DNA from: Micrococcus lacusdianchii | Lineage (GTDB): Bacteria; Actinomycetota; Actinomycetes; Actinomycetales; Micrococcaceae | DNA: 64,000 bases | NCBI RefSeq assembly: GCF_023155805.1 | Contig: NZ_JAKNUW010000001.1 | Span: forward strand, 1-64,000 | Direction: 5' to 3' | Shown here: positions 15,838 to 24,841 of the stretch, piece by piece | Layout: every line of letters starts with the position of its first letter | Numbering within the stretch: position 1 is the stretch's first letter | Position numbers and translations under genes: made by a program | The notes under the pieces: model-generated | Databases searched by the model: none | Seen by the model: the letters and a program-made list of their open reading frames with translations, nothing else | Told to the model about the DNA's origin: nothing

Positions 15838-16926
15838 TCAGGCCTCCCGGTGCAGGATGTGGTGGCACGTGGCCACGAACTCGGCGCGCTCGGCGGGCCC
15901 CAGCGGGAGCCCGTCCAGCAGGGCGCGGGCGCGGTCCACGAGGTCCGCGGCGACGTCGGTGGCATGGGCCACCGAGCCGGCCGCCACGAGCGCCTCACGG
16001 GCCTCGTGCACCGCCTTGGCCAGCTCCGCCAGGTCCGCGCCCCCGCGCTCGGCGCGCGTCACGCGCTCCAGGGCCGCCCGCACCCGAGGGTCCCGCCGGC
16101 CGTGGGCGGTGATGAGCGTGGCCTTGCCCTCGCGCAGGTCGGCGTCGTCCGCCTTGCCGGTGCGCTCGGGGTCGCCGGTGGTGCCGAGGACGTCGTCGAT
16201 CACCTGGTAGGCGATGCCCAGCAGCGCCCCGGCCTCGGCGAGGGCGTCCGCGTGCGCGGGCGCGGCGCCGGCCAGCAGCGCCCCCGCACGCAGGGGCTCC
16301 TCGAAGGTGTAGCCGGCGGTCTTGAGCCGCTCCATGGTGAGGATGCGCTCGGTGGGCGGGTGCTCCCCGGCGTGGCGGTGCAGCGTGAAGAGCACGTCCT
16401 CCAGCTCGCCGGCGGCGGCGGCCGTCGCGGCCCGGAACACCGCGGACGACGCCGCCGCGCCGCGGGCCGGGTCCTCGGCGCACGTGACGGCCAGGCGGAA
16501 CGCCTCGGTCAGCAGGACGTCCCCGGCGATCACCCCCGCCGAGCGGCCCAGGTGGGCGTCCTCCCCCGCCGGCGCCCCCGCCTCCGCCGCCTCCCGGCGG
16601 TAGAGCTCCGCGACGGTGGGCCGGCCGCGGCGGACCCTGTCCCGGTCGATCACGTCGTCGTGGACGATCAGCGCGGCGTGCAGCAGCTCGAAGGCGGCGC
16701 CGAGGCGGGCCACCGAGCGCGGGCGCGGGGCGTCCGGGTCGGCGGCGGTGCGGTAGCCGAGGTCCACGAGGCGCGGGCGGATCAGCTTGCCGCCCTCGGT
16801 CTGCTCGCTCAGCCGGTCCCACAGCACGTGGAAGGAGGCCGGGGCGTCCTCCCCCAGCGGGCGGCGGGCGAAGACGCCGGCGAGCTCGGCGCGCACGGCG
16901 GCTGCGGCGTCGTGGCGGGGGCTCAT
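15838..16926 (-). CDS. crtE: geranylgeranyl diphosphate synthase CrtE
   Basis: This 362-residue polyprenyl diphosphate synthase has the first Asp-rich motif HDDVIDRDRVRRGRPTV near residue 88 (DDxxD) and the second YQVIDDVLGTTGD near residue 240. It makes GGPP, the C20 substrate of CrtB. The ATG at 16926 overlaps the MarR stop by 4 nt, so regulator and first pathway gene are co-transcribed. The region before the first motif carries a DPDAPRPRSVARLGAAFELLHA segment typical of the family. Confidence 0.9.
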   Translation of the reverse strand: MSPRHDAAAAVRAELAGVFARRPLGEDAPASFHVLWDRLSEQTEGGKLIRPRLVDLGYRTAADPDAPRPRSVARLGAAFELLHAALIVHDDVIDRDRVRRGRPTVAELYRREAAEAGAPAGEDAHLGRSAGVIAGDVLLTEAFRLAVTCAEDPARGAAASSAVFRAATAAAAGELEDVLFTLHRHAGEHPPTERILTMERLKTAGYTFEEPLRAGALLAGAAPAHADALAEAGALLGIAYQVIDDVLGTTGDPERTGKADDADLREGKATLITAHGRRDPRVRAALERVTRAERGGADLAELAKAVHEAREALVAAGSVAHATDVAADLVDRARALLDGLPLGPAERAEFVATCHHILHREA

Positions 16927-17411
16927 GCGGCGGTCTTCTCCCGGTCGGCGCGGGCGGCGAGGTCGTCCCGCCAGGCCTCCATGTGGCCGGCGGTACGCTC
17001 GAGGAACCGCAGCACCGCGGCGGCATCCTCCTCGGAGGTGTCCGCGAGGACCTCGCCGACGAGGCCCACCATGCGCTGGACCTCCGCCATGGCCCGCTCC
17101 CGCGAGGACTCGACGGCACGCACCACGGTGCGGCGGCGGTCCTCCGGGTGGGGCTCGCGGACGGCGTGGCCGGTGGCCACGAGGCGGCCCACCACGGCGG
17201 TGGCGGAGGCGGTGCTCAGGTGCAGGGCGCGGGCCAGCTCGGTGGGCCCCATCGGTCCGCGCATCAGCAGCGCAAGCGCGGCGTAGTCCGTCTCGTTCAG
17301 ATCCATGAGGCGGCGCATCTGGGCGCGCACCTCGCCGTGGAGATGGACGATCCGGCGCAGTGCGCGCGCGTGCTCGGTCACCCCGGTGATCGTCGACGGC
17401 ATCTCCGCCAT
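16923..17411 (-). CDS. MarR-family regulator heading the crt operon
   Basis: This 162-residue winged-helix protein has the recognition region LARALHLSTASATAVVGRL near residue 65 and the wing VREPHPEDRRRTVVR. The ATG at 17411 follows a GGAGGAGGGG Shine-Dalgarno. As the first gene of the crt operon, divergent from idi, it probably controls both pigment synthesis and IPP/DMAPP balance by binding in the 118-bp shared intergenic region. The ligand is unknown. Repression relieved by a small molecule is typical of MarR proteins, though activation cannot be excluded. Confidence 0.8.
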   Translation of the reverse strand: MAEMPSTITGVTEHARALRRIVHLHGEVRAQMRRLMDLNETDYAALALLMRGPMGPTELARALHLSTASATAVVGRLVATGHAVREPHPEDRRRTVVRAVESSRERAMAEVQRMVGLVGEVLADTSEEDAAAVLRFLERTAGHMEAWRDDLAARADREKTAA

Positions 17412-17443
17412 GCACCCCTCCTCCGACCCTGCTGTGTCTCTCG

Positions 17444-17456
17444 ACTGTCTAATAGT
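17444..17456. promoter_or_regulatory. possible MarR operator between marR and idi
   Basis: ACTGTCTAATAGT is an imperfect 13-bp palindrome (arms ACTxT / AxAGT) in the AT-richest stretch of the marR-idi intergenic region. Its placement suits a shared operator, but no second copy was found. Confidence 0.3.
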
Positions 17457-17529
17457 ATGGCCGTCGAACCGAACATCGCCATCCGTCGCGGACACCCGCG
17501 CCCGGACGACGCAGATCCGAGAGGCCCCC

Positions 17530-18102
17530 GTGGACCGACCGCCCCCCGCGCCCGCCGACCCGACCGCGCCCACCGAGCTCGTGGTCCTGCTGGGACCCGA
17601 CGGCGAGCCCTCCGGCACCGCGCCGAAGTCCACGGTGCATCGGAGCACCGCCGAGGGCGGCACGCCCCTGCACTTCGCATTCTCCTGCCACGTGTACACC
17701 CCGGACGGCCGGTTCCTGCTCACCCGCCGCGCCCTGGGCAAGAAGGCGTTCGCCGGGGTGTGGACCAACGGGTTCTGCGGCCACCCCGGCCCGGGCGAGG
17801 ACCCGGCCGCCGCCGTCGTGCGCCGGGCCCCGCAGGAGCTGGGCATCGCGGTGCGGGACGTGACCCCGCTCCTGCCGGACTTCCGCTACCGCGCCGCGGA
17901 CGCCGGCGGCGTGGAGGAGAACGAGGTGTGCCCGGTGTTCCGCGCGGTGGCGGACGCAGACCCGGACCCGGTGGCGGATGAGGTGGCCGAGTGGTGCTGG
18001 GTGACGCCCGCCGACCTGGCCGCGGCCCTGGAGGCTGTGCCGCGCGCGTTCAGCCCGTGGCTCGTGCAGCAGTGGGAGCAGGGGGCCTTCGACCCCGCCT
18101 GA
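17530..18102 (+). CDS. idi: isopentenyl-diphosphate delta-isomerase, type I
   Basis: This 190-residue Nudix-fold isomerase interconverts IPP and DMAPP. The catalytic Cys lies in [12 protein letters not shown] near residue 85, and the catalytic Glu in the [10 protein letters not shown] segment near residue 133. The start is GTG 17530, the first that gives a family-length N terminus. It is divergent from the marR-crt operon and supplies its C5 substrates, so joint control through the shared intergenic region is likely. Confidence 0.9.
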   Translation: MDRPPPAPADPTAPTELVVLLGPDGEPSGTAPKSTVHRSTAEGGTPLHFAFSCHVYTPDGRFLLTRRALGKKAFAGVWTNGFCGHPGPGEDPAAAVVRRAPQELGIAVRDVTPLLPDFRYRAADAGGVEENEVCPVFRAVADADPDPVADEVAEWCWVTPADLAAALEAVPRAFSPWLVQQWEQGAFDPA

Positions 18103-18121
18103 CGCCCCCTCCCGGAGACGA

Positions 18122-18156
18122 CGACGGGGCCGTCGCACGCTGCGGCGGCCCCGTCG
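18122..18156. terminator. bidirectional hairpin between idi and the thioredoxin gene
   Basis: An 11-bp perfect stem (CGACGGGGCCG at 18122-18132, CGGCCCCGTCG at 18146-18156) with a 13-nt loop lies between two convergent genes. Confidence 0.65.
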
Positions 18157-18177
18157 GGACTCGGGGGCGGGTGCGGC

Positions 18178-18588
18178 TCAGCGGCCGGCGTCGCCCTGCG
18201 CGGGCGCCTCGCCGGCCTGCTCCTCGCCGCCGGCCTGCTCCTCGGCCACGCGGCGGACCTCGGCGATGTCCAGGTCCTTGACCTGCTCCAGGAGCTGGTC
18301 CAGCGCCTGGCCCGGCAGCGCGCCGGCCTGGGAGAACACCAGGACGCCACCACGGAACGCCATCAGCGTGGGGATCGACGTGATGCCGGCCATCGCGGCC
18401 AGCTGCTGCTGGTCCTCGGTGTCCACCTTCGCGAAGACCACGTCCTCGTGCTTGTCCGAGGCGGCCTCGAACACGGGGGCGAACTGCCGGCACGGACCGC
18501 ACCAGGAGGCCCAGAAGTCCACGAGGACGGTGTCGTTCTCGGCGACAGTGGTGCCGAACTGCTCGAGCGTGAGGTCGGTGGTGGCCAT
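18178..18588 (-). CDS. thioredoxin with acidic C-terminal tail
   Basis: This 136-residue cytoplasmic thioredoxin has the active site [12 protein letters not shown] near residue 30 and the cis-Pro loop [11 protein letters not shown] near residue 72. The core ends near residue 105. An extra 30 residues rich in Glu, Ala and Gly follow, which classical TrxA lacks. It starts at ATG 18588 behind an AAGGAGC ribosome site. It reduces protein disulfides; specific partners are not visible. Confidence 0.9.
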   Translation of the reverse strand: MATTDLTLEQFGTTVAENDTVLVDFWASWCGPCRQFAPVFEAASDKHEDVVFAKVDTEDQQQLAAMAGITSIPTLMAFRGGVLVFSQAGALPGQALDQLLEQVKDLDIAEVRRVAEEQAGGEEQAGEAPAQGDAGR

Positions 18589-18714
18589 GGGGCGGCTCCT
18601 TCGGGATCGGGTGCGCCGTGCCCCGCGGACGCGGGGCGGCGTCGTTCCCCCGGGCCAACGACGCCGCTGGAGATGCTATTCCGTGGCCCCTCCCCGGCGA
18701 CCCCCGGGCGTGCG

Positions 18715-18720
18715 TAGGGT
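18715..18720 (+). promoter_or_regulatory. -10 element of leaderless aroQ
   Basis: TAGGGT ends 7 nt before the aroQ ATG, and there is no Shine-Dalgarno between them. Confidence 0.5.
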
Positions 18721-18727
18721 GGCGGGC

Positions 18728-19174
18728 ATGAGCACCCCCCTGCCCCTGCTGGTCCTCAACGGGCCCAACCTCAACCTGCTGGGCCTGCGCGAGCCGGAGG
18801 TGTACGGCACGCAGACCCTCGACGACGTCCGCGCCCTCGCCGAGGAGCGCGCGGCCCAGCACGGCCTCACGGTGGACGTCCGGCAGTCCAACCACGAGGG
18901 CCAGCTGATCGACTGGATCCACGAGGCCCGCACGGGGCACTGCGGCGTCCTGATCAACCCGGGTGCGTACAGCCACACCTCCGTGGCCATCCGGGACGCG
19001 CTCGCCGCGGTGGAGGTGCCGATCGTGGAGGTGCACATCAGCAACGTCCACCGCCGCGAGGCGTTCCGGCACCACTCGTACGTGTCCGCCGTGGCGGATG
19101 CGGTGATCGTGGGCGCGGGCGTGGACGGGTACGCCCTGGCCGTGGAGTGGCTGGCCCGCCGCGTGCGGGCCTGA
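18728..19174 (+). CDS. aroQ: 3-dehydroquinate dehydratase, type II
   Basis: This 148-residue type II dehydroquinase carries out the third step of the shikimate pathway. Key features are [20 protein letters not shown] at the N terminus with the catalytic Tyr, [32 protein letters not shown], and the catalytic His in [18 protein letters not shown]. Length and motifs are complete. It is not next to other aro genes, as is common for type II enzymes. Confidence 0.95.
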   Translation: MSTPLPLLVLNGPNLNLLGLREPEVYGTQTLDDVRALAEERAAQHGLTVDVRQSNHEGQLIDWIHEARTGHCGVLINPGAYSHTSVAIRDALAAVEVPIVEVHISNVHRREAFRHHSYVSAVADAVIVGAGVDGYALAVEWLARRVRA

Positions 19175-19283
19175 GCCGGCCCGCCAGGCCTCGCGCGGGA
19201 TCGCCCCCTGACCCTAGCGTCGGCATCACGATGTCCGCGGACAGCCCGCGGACCGCACGACGTCCCCGACGAAGGAGACCGAG

Positions 19284-19766
19284 ATGGTTGACAAGGATCC
19301 CCGCATCGAGCTGCTCGAGAAGGTCGAGGAGGCCGGCATCGCCATGCTGACCACCGCGCACCCGGACGGCACCCTGGAGTCCCGCCCCATGGCGGTGCAG
19401 GAGGTGGAGACGGAGCCGGGCGTGCTGTGGTTCATCACCCGCGCCTCCGGCGACGCCGCCCAGGACGCCGAGGGCCGCCCCGTGAACGTGGCCGTGCAGG
19501 ACAAGGGCTTCTGGGCCTCCGTGGCCGGGCACGGCGCGATCGTCCGCGACGACGAGCGCAAGCGCGAGTACTGGAACTCCGCCACCGAGGCGTTCTTCGG
19601 CGAGGGCGCCCAGCCCGAGGACCCGGAGATCGTGCTCGTGCGCGTGCAGGCTGAGTCCGCCGAGTACTGGGACTCCGGCGCCGCCTCCACCGTGGTGGAG
19701 CTCGTGAAGGCCAAGGTCACCGGCGGCGAGGCCCGCCCGGGCGACCACGACACCGTGGAGTTCTGA
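19284..19766 (+). CDS. pyridoxamine 5'-phosphate oxidase-fold general stress protein
   Basis: This 160-residue split-barrel flavin-binding protein is of the general stress protein 26 type. Visible features are AMLTTAHPDGTLESRPM near residue 15, LWFITRASGD, and a charged tail. Such proteins bind FMN or F420 and are induced by stress; the substrate is unknown. The ATG at 19284 has a GAAGGAGA ribosome site. A TAGCGT hexamer at 19214-19219 would give a leader of about 60 nt. A perfect terminator follows. Confidence 0.8.
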   Translation: MVDKDPRIELLEKVEEAGIAMLTTAHPDGTLESRPMAVQEVETEPGVLWFITRASGDAAQDAEGRPVNVAVQDKGFWASVAGHGAIVRDDERKREYWNSATEAFFGEGAQPEDPEIVLVRVQAESAEYWDSGAASTVVELVKAKVTGGEARPGDHDTVEF

Positions 19767-19782
19767 GCACCCGCCCGACCCG

Positions 19783-19825
19783 CGACGACGGCGACGCACC
19801 CACGCAGGGTGCGTCGCCGTCGTCG
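19783..19825. terminator. 18-bp perfect hairpin between convergent genes
   Basis: The arms 19783-19800 and 19808-19825 are perfectly complementary (CGACGACGGCGACGCACC and its complement) with a 7-nt loop. It serves the stress protein gene on one side and the aldo/keto reductase gene on the other. Confidence 0.75.
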
Positions 19826-19845
19826 TGCGTGCGGGGCGCGTCCGG

Positions 19846-20673
19846 TCAGAGGCCGAAGGTGAGGGGGTCCTGCCGGGCGGGGGCGCCGGTGTCCGCGGCG
19901 TCCAGGGCGGCGACCTGCGCGGCAGTGAGCTCCACGCTCCGCGCGGCGAGGTTCTCCGCCAGGTGCGCGGGCGAGCCGGAGCGCGGGATGGCCACGCGTC
20001 CGCTCGCCCGGTGCCACGCGAGCACCGCCTGCGCAGGGCTCACCCCGGCCTCCTGGGCCACGGCGCGCACGGCCGGATGAGCGAAGACGTCACCGCCGCG
20101 GCCGAGCGGCGTGTACGCCACCACGGCGGCCCCGTGCCGGCGGGTGGCCTCCTGCACGGCCCGCTGCTGGATGAGCGGGTCCACCTGGATCTGGTTGACG
20201 GCGGCGGTCAGGCCGTCGGCAGCGAGCGCGTCCAGGTGCTCGGGCAGGAAGTTGGACACGCCCCAGCCCCGCAGCGAGCCCGCCGCCCCCGCGAGCGCAG
20301 CCAAGGACGCGGCGGCGTCCCGGTAGGTGCCCTCCTCGGGGGTGCGCCACGGGTTCGGCCAATGGAGGAGCACGAGGTCCACGGCGTCCAGGCCGAGCCG
20401 CTCGAGTGAGGTCCCGACGGCGGCGCGCACCCGATCCACGCCGCCGAAGGCGTCCGCGGTGAGCTTGGTGGTCACGAACACCTCGTCCCGCGGCAGGCCG
20501 GAGGCCCGCAGCGCGGCCCCCACCTCGGCCTCGTTGCCGTAGGCCTGGGCGGTGTCCAGGTGACGGTAGCCGAGGGCGAGGGCGTGCTCGATGGCGGCCT
20601 GTCCCGCGGCGCCGGTCAGCCTGTAGGTTCCGAGGCCGAGGGCGGGCGGCGAAAGGGCCGGGTCGGGGCTCAC
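19846..20673 (-). CDS. aldo/keto reductase
   Basis: This 275-residue TIM-barrel NADPH oxidoreductase of the 2,5-diketo-gluconate reductase group shows [18 protein letters not shown] (catalytic Asp and Tyr) near residue 35, the catalytic Lys in VFVTTKL, the catalytic His in LVLLHWPNP, and the cofactor loop [15 protein letters not shown] near residue 230. It starts with GTG 20673, overlapping the rlmN stop by 4 nt, so it is translated from the rlmN transcript. The physiological substrate is unknown. Confidence 0.85.
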   Translation of the reverse strand: MSPDPALSPPALGLGTYRLTGAAGQAAIEHALALGYRHLDTAQAYGNEAEVGAALRASGLPRDEVFVTTKLTADAFGGVDRVRAAVGTSLERLGLDAVDLVLLHWPNPWRTPEEGTYRDAAASLAALAGAAGSLRGWGVSNFLPEHLDALAADGLTAAVNQIQVDPLIQQRAVQEATRRHGAAVVAYTPLGRGGDVFAHPAVRAVAQEAGVSPAQAVLAWHRASGRVAIPRSGSPAHLAENLAARSVELTAAQVAALDAADTGAPARQDPLTFGL

Positions 20674-22073
20674 GCCTGATCCTCGTCCTCGGCCGCGAGC
20701 TGACCGCATGCCCCGTCGATCTCCTTGCCGCGGGTGTCGCGGAGGGTCGCGGGGATGCCGGCCGCGTTGAGCCTGTCCACGAACTCGCGGGTGACGTCCG
20801 GCTCGGAGGAGGTCCAGATGGAGCCGGGCGTCGGGTTGAGCGGGATGGGGTTGACGTGCACCCAGCCCTTGCCGCGGGCATTGAGCTTCTTGGCCAGCAG
20901 GTCCGCGCGCCAGGCGTGGTCGTTCATGTCCTTGATGAGCGCGTACTCGATGGACACGCGGCGGCCGGTGGCGGCGAAGTAGTCGTAGGCGGCGTCGATG
21001 GCCTCGTCCGCCTTCCACCGCGAGTTCACCGGGATCAGCTCGTCGCGGAGCTCATCGTCCGGGGCGTGCAGGGACAGCGCGAAGGTCAGCGGCACGCCCT
21101 CCTGGGCGAGCTTGCGGATGGCCGGCACCAGGCCCACCGTGGAGAGCGTGATGTTGCGGGCGCTCATGCCCAGGCCCTCCGGGGCCGGGTCCACCATGCG
21201 GTGCACCGAGGCCATGACGCGCTTGTAGTTGGCCAGCGGCTCACCCATGCCCATGAACACCACGTTGGTGACGCGCTCGGCGTCGTGCCCGCCGTCCTTC
21301 CGCGTGCCGCCGAGCTCGCCGGCGGCGATCGCCTGGTTGGCGCGGACCACCTGCTCCACGATCTCCGCGGCGGACATGTTGCGGGTCAGGCCGTTCTGGC
21401 CGGTGGCGCAGAACGGGCAGTTCATGCCGCAGCCGGCCTGGCTGGACACGCACAGGGTCACCCGGCCGGGATAGCGCATGAGCACGGACTCCACGAGGGC
21501 GCCGTCGAACAGCCGCCACAGGAACTTCACTGTGTCCCCGCGGTCCGTGGTGAGACGGCGGACCTCGGTGAGCAGCGGCGGGAAGAACGCCTCCGCGATC
21601 TCCTCCCGCTTCCCCTTGGGCAGGTCCGTCATCTGCTCGGGGTCCGTGGTGTGGTGCTCGAAGTAGTGCACGGAGAGCTGCTTGGCACGGAACGCGGGCA
21701 GGCCGATCTCCTTGGCCTTCTCCTGCCGCTCGGTCAGCGTGAGGTCCGCGAGGTGCGTGGGCGGCTGGGACACGCGCGGCTGCTTGAACTGCAGCTGCGG
21801 TCGGCCGTCCGGGCCCATCGGCTGGGTCCAGCCCTCGGTCTTCGGCATCACCTGGGGGCGCTCGGCGGTGGCGGCCTCGCGGCGCTTGGGCGCGGAGAGC
21901 TGGTGGCCGACGCCGACGCGGCGCATGCGCTCTCGGTCCTCAGCGAGCTGGCGCGCCTCGGACTCGTCGATCAGGCCGCGCTCGGGGCGGCCGAGGGCCG
22001 GCTTGCCGGCGCGGTCCTTCTGGCGGTTCGGGGTGGGCTTCGATCCGGGGCGGCGGGGCTGATAGTCAGACAT
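20670..22073 (-). CDS. rlmN: dual-specificity RNA methyltransferase RlmN
   Basis: This 467-residue radical-SAM enzyme methylates C2 of A2503 in 23S rRNA and A37 in some tRNAs. The radical-SAM cluster motif is [20 protein letters not shown] near residue 225 (CxxxCxxC), the catalytic Cys is near the C terminus (DGACGQL), and [11 protein letters not shown] binds SAM. The protein is longer than E. coli RlmN (384): about 75 basic, disordered N-terminal residues precede the core. The ATG at 22073 was preferred for its GGGAG ribosome site 10 nt upstream; an ATG at 22082 is possible. Confidence 0.9.
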   Translation of the reverse strand: MSDYQPRRPGSKPTPNRQKDRAGKPALGRPERGLIDESEARQLAEDRERMRRVGVGHQLSAPKRREAATAERPQVMPKTEGWTQPMGPDGRPQLQFKQPRVSQPPTHLADLTLTERQEKAKEIGLPAFRAKQLSVHYFEHHTTDPEQMTDLPKGKREEIAEAFFPPLLTEVRRLTTDRGDTVKFLWRLFDGALVESVLMRYPGRVTLCVSSQAGCGMNCPFCATGQNGLTRNMSAAEIVEQVVRANQAIAAGELGGTRKDGGHDAERVTNVVFMGMGEPLANYKRVMASVHRMVDPAPEGLGMSARNITLSTVGLVPAIRKLAQEGVPLTFALSLHAPDDELRDELIPVNSRWKADEAIDAAYDYFAATGRRVSIEYALIKDMNDHAWRADLLAKKLNARGKGWVHVNPIPLNPTPGSIWTSSEPDVTREFVDRLNAAGIPATLRDTRGKEIDGACGQLAAEDEDQA

Positions 22074-22120
22074 CGACACCATTCTCCCACCCGTGTGCCC
22101 TGCCCCGGCGCGGCGCGCGG

Positions 22121-22918
22121 TCAGGACGACGCCGGCAGCCGCCGCACCGTCCACGCCGCCACCGCGCCGCGCACTCGGCGGGGCAGCCGCGGGTAGACCG
22201 CGCGCACGAGCGCCCAGAGGCGGGCCTCGCGGCGGGAGTCCCGCCCGGTCCAGGACCAGCCGAACCCGGCGCGCACCCGCGGGGGCAGCATCCCGGCGGT
22301 GACGAATCGCGCGAGGGGCAGCGCCGCCCGCAGCGGCGCGGGCAGGCCCTGGCCGGAGAACAGGTCGACGGCGATCGCCCGCGCGTCGTCCGTGACCTCC
22401 AGGCGCGCGACGGCGGCGTCCCAGTACCGCTGGAACGCGGCCCGGTCCGCGGGCCAGGCCCCCGCGGGCACGCCCAGCGCGGTGGCGAGCACGGCGTACT
22501 CCCGCAGGAGGCGCTCGGCGTCCGCCGGATCGAGGACACCCCAGAGGCGGTGGCGCACCTGCTCCCCGGCCCAGTACAGGGTGGCGGCCACCCAGAGCTG
22601 CGCGTCGGGGTCGTCCGCGCGGTAGGGCCGCCCGCCGCCGTCCACACCGCGCACGCGCGCGTGCTGCGCCTCGACCATCCCCACGACGGCCGCGCGCGCA
22701 GGCGCGGCCTCGGGGAGGGTCACCGCGCAGATGTACCCGAGGGTGTGCCGCAGCCGCCGCAGCGGGTCCTCGGTGAAGCGGGAGTGGGCGGCCACGCCGG
22801 CGCCGACGCGCCGGTCCGCCACCTGGAGCAGGATCGCGGCGCCCGCCCCGGCCAGGATCGCGGCCTCGCGGGCCATCTCGGCGGCGCGGGCGGGACCGCG
22901 GGCGGGGACGGGTGACAT
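22121..22918 (-). CDS. oxygenase MpaB-family (DUF2236) protein
   Basis: The 265-residue protein starts with [21 protein letters not shown] followed by [21 protein letters not shown], the signature of the DUF2236 family that includes MpaB and latex-clearing protein Lcp, which bind heme b. Many family members have QVAHP where this one has QVADR, so a possible heme-ligand His is absent at that spot; other His residues (YICAV region, EAQHARV) remain. An Arg/Pro-rich C terminus follows. The start ATG 22918 has a CAGGAGG ribosome site. Confidence 0.7.
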   Translation of the reverse strand: MSPVPARGPARAAEMAREAAILAGAGAAILLQVADRRVGAGVAAHSRFTEDPLRRLRHTLGYICAVTLPEAAPARAAVVGMVEAQHARVRGVDGGGRPYRADDPDAQLWVAATLYWAGEQVRHRLWGVLDPADAERLLREYAVLATALGVPAGAWPADRAAFQRYWDAAVARLEVTDDARAIAVDLFSGQGLPAPLRAALPLARFVTAGMLPPRVRAGFGWSWTGRDSRREARLWALVRAVYPRLPRRVRGAVAAWTVRRLPASS

Positions 22919-22968
22919 GGCAGGACCTCCTGCCGGGACCCTACCGGCCGCGTGACGGGGCTACGGCG

Positions 22969-23086
22969 GTTCATCCCTCGTTCACCTTCCCTCCGCGTCA
23001 CGCGCTCCTCCCGGGGCCCGTCTCTTGCACTTCTCCGCGGAGCGAGTATGGTGGTTAACAAGTTGTTCACCTTCCGTTCACTCAAC
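22969..23086 (+). promoter_or_regulatory. promoter with two PHO-box-like direct repeats upstream of the 23166 gene
   Basis: A sigma70-type promoter is visible: TTGCAC at 23025-23030, a 16-nt spacer, TATGGT at 23047-23052. Two pairs of 11-nt direct repeats bracket it: GTTCATCCCTC then GTTCACCTTCC (22969-22990), and GTTCACCTTCC then GTTCACTCAAC (23065-23086). These resemble actinobacterial PhoP boxes. A palindrome GGTTAACAAGTTGTTCACC (23053-23071) overlaps the expected transcription start. Confidence 0.5.
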
Positions 23087-23165
23087 GGGCGGAGGGGGGA
23101 CCCCACAGACCTCGCGGGCCCCGCCCGCCTCAGCACCACAGAGGCCCCGGCCTCGGAAGGACACG

Positions 23166-23465
23166 GTGATCACGGTGACCACCCCCCTGACCGACCACCA
23201 CATGCCCACCACTCCCAGCCCCCTCATGCAGCGCCACGTGCTGGCCCGCGTCACGGACACGCTCGTCCGCCGCTTCGACGGCACCGTGGCCCCGGCCGAG
23301 GTGCGCGCCACCGTGGAGCAGGCCTTCGCCGACCTCAAGGCGGACGCCCGCATCACCACCTACCTGCCGGCCCTGACCGAGCACGAGGCCACCCGCCGCC
23401 TCGAGGCCCTCGCCGCGGCTCCGGCCCGCACGGCGGTCCCCGCCACGCAGCTCTCCGCCGCCTGA
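23166..23465 (+). CDS. three-helix bundle dimerisation-domain protein
   Basis: This 99-residue, all-helical protein has the core QRHVLARVTDTLVRRFDG followed by TVAPAEVRATVEQAFADLK and ending in LPALTEHEATRRLEAL. This is the small three-helix domain found alone or fused to arsenate reductase-like phosphatases in Actinobacteria. A related domain forms the N terminus of the phosphatase encoded at 24842-25561. The GTG at 23166 follows an AAGGA ribosome site. Function is unknown. Its elaborate promoter suggests tight control, possibly by phosphate. Confidence 0.65.
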   Translation: MITVTTPLTDHHMPTTPSPLMQRHVLARVTDTLVRRFDGTVAPAEVRATVEQAFADLKADARITTYLPALTEHEATRRLEALAAAPARTAVPATQLSAA

Positions 23466-23481
23466 CCGTCCGCACTCCCCG

Positions 23482-23525
23482 CCGCGCCCTCGGGCTCGCC
23501 CGCTCAGGCGAGCCCGAGGGCGCGG
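23482..23525. terminator. 19-bp perfect hairpin containing the menF stop codon
   Basis: Arms 23482-23500 and 23507-23525 are perfectly complementary. The menF stop (23504-23506) lies in the loop, so the hairpin includes the last codons of menF and also ends the convergent 23166 gene. Confidence 0.7.
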
Positions 23526-24751
23526 CGCATGGGCAGGAGCTTCGCCGTCACCTCGGCGACCTCCTCCGCCGGCACCGCGCCGGGCACGATGCCCCCGCCG
23601 GCCTGCAGGCGGACCCCGCCGGGCACCTGCTGACCGCAGCGCAGGGCCAGGGCGATCTCTCCGTCGCCGGTCTCGTCCAGCCATCCCACCGGCCCGGCGT
23701 ACCGGCCGCGGTCCACGGGCTCCACGTCCCGGATCACCGCGAGCGCCGCGTCCCTCGGCGTGCCGCCGACCGCCGCGGTGGGGTGCAGGGGCGCCACCAC
23801 GTCCAGAACGGCGCCCTCACTCGACCGCAGGCGGCCGCGCACGGACGTGGAGAGGTGGTGGACGTTGGGCAGGGTGAGGACCTCGGGTGCGGGGTCGTCG
23901 TCCTCCAGCTCGACGACGGGCGCCAGCGCCTCCACCACGGAGCGGGCCGCCCAGCGGTGCTCCTCGGCCAGCCGCGGGTCGGCGGCCAGGTGCTCCCGGT
24001 GGCGGGCGTCCTCGGCCGCGTCCGCGCTCCGTGGCGCGGAACCGGCCAGCACGCGCGAGGTCACCTCGCCGCGCCGGCGCGTGGCCAGCATCTCCGGGGT
24101 GGCGCCGATCAGCCCCCCGACGGCGAACACCCACGTCTGCGGGTACTGCGCGCGCAGGGCCTCGAGGGCGCCCCACAGGGCCTGCTCGTCCGCGGGGACG
24201 GTGTCCGTGCGGCTGACCACGACCTTGCCGAGCGCCCCGCCCGAGGCCGCCATGCGGTCCAGGACCTCGCGCACGCCGGCGGCGTAGCCGGCGTCGTCCC
24301 AGGCGGCGGCGGGGTCCTCGGGCGTCAGGGGGACGTCGTCGTCGGGCATCAGGCGGGCGTCCGCGTCACGGGAGACCGCGGCGTGCAGGGCCTCCTCCGT
24401 CATCCCCACGGGCACCTCGACGGGCTCGCCGCCGTCCGGATCGGCCTCGAGGACCCGCGCCGGGACGCGGAGCACGGAGGGAGCGGGCGAGGCGTCGTCG
24501 AACACCGAGGACACCCAGGCCAGCGCGGGCGCGGACGGGTCCGGCCGCGCGGCCACTGCGGCCCGCCACATCGCGGAGAGCCGTGCCAAGCGGCGCGGCC
24601 CCGTCAACAGGACCGTCCAGCCGCCGACCCCCACCCGCATGTGCCCCTCGCGGGCCCAGACCAGGGCGCGGGCGACGGCGGGGGCGGTGCCGTCGGGTCG
24701 GTCCGCGGCGAGGGCGGCGAGCGCGGCGGCACTCGGGGAGGGGGTGGGCAT
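23504..24751 (-). CDS. menF: isochorismate synthase
   Basis: This 415-residue chorismate-utilising enzyme shows GKVVVSRTD near residue 180, the IGATPEMLATRRRGEVTSRV block near residue 220, VHHLSTSVRGRL near residue 290, LHPTAAVGGTPRDAAL near residue 315, and the C-terminal LRCGQQVPGGVRLQAGGGIV. It converts chorismate to isochorismate, the entry to menaquinone (or, less likely, a siderophore); no entB-type genes adjoin. The ATG at 24751 lies 7 nt after a GACAAT -10 hexamer. An ATG at 24760 is the alternative. Confidence 0.85.
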   Translation of the reverse strand: MPTPSPSAAALAALAADRPDGTAPAVARALVWAREGHMRVGVGGWTVLLTGPRRLARLSAMWRAAVAARPDPSAPALAWVSSVFDDASPAPSVLRVPARVLEADPDGGEPVEVPVGMTEEALHAAVSRDADARLMPDDDVPLTPEDPAAAWDDAGYAAGVREVLDRMAASGGALGKVVVSRTDTVPADEQALWGALEALRAQYPQTWVFAVGGLIGATPEMLATRRRGEVTSRVLAGSAPRSADAAEDARHREHLAADPRLAEEHRWAARSVVEALAPVVELEDDDPAPEVLTLPNVHHLSTSVRGRLRSSEGAVLDVVAPLHPTAAVGGTPRDAALAVIRDVEPVDRGRYAGPVGWLDETGDGEIALALRCGQQVPGGVRLQAGGGIVPGAVPAEEVAEVTAKLLPMRRALGLA

Positions 24752-24758
24752 GGCCCCC

Positions 24759-24764
24759 ATTGTC
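24759..24764 (-). promoter_or_regulatory. -10 element of leaderless menF
   Basis: GACAAT on the minus strand lies 7 nt before the menF ATG at 24751. Confidence 0.4.
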
Positions 24765-24841
24765 TCCCACCGTCCCACCGGGGCGGCTACCGTGGTGGTC
24801 CTCGGCGCGGATCCGACGCGCCCTCGACCCGAAGGACCCGC

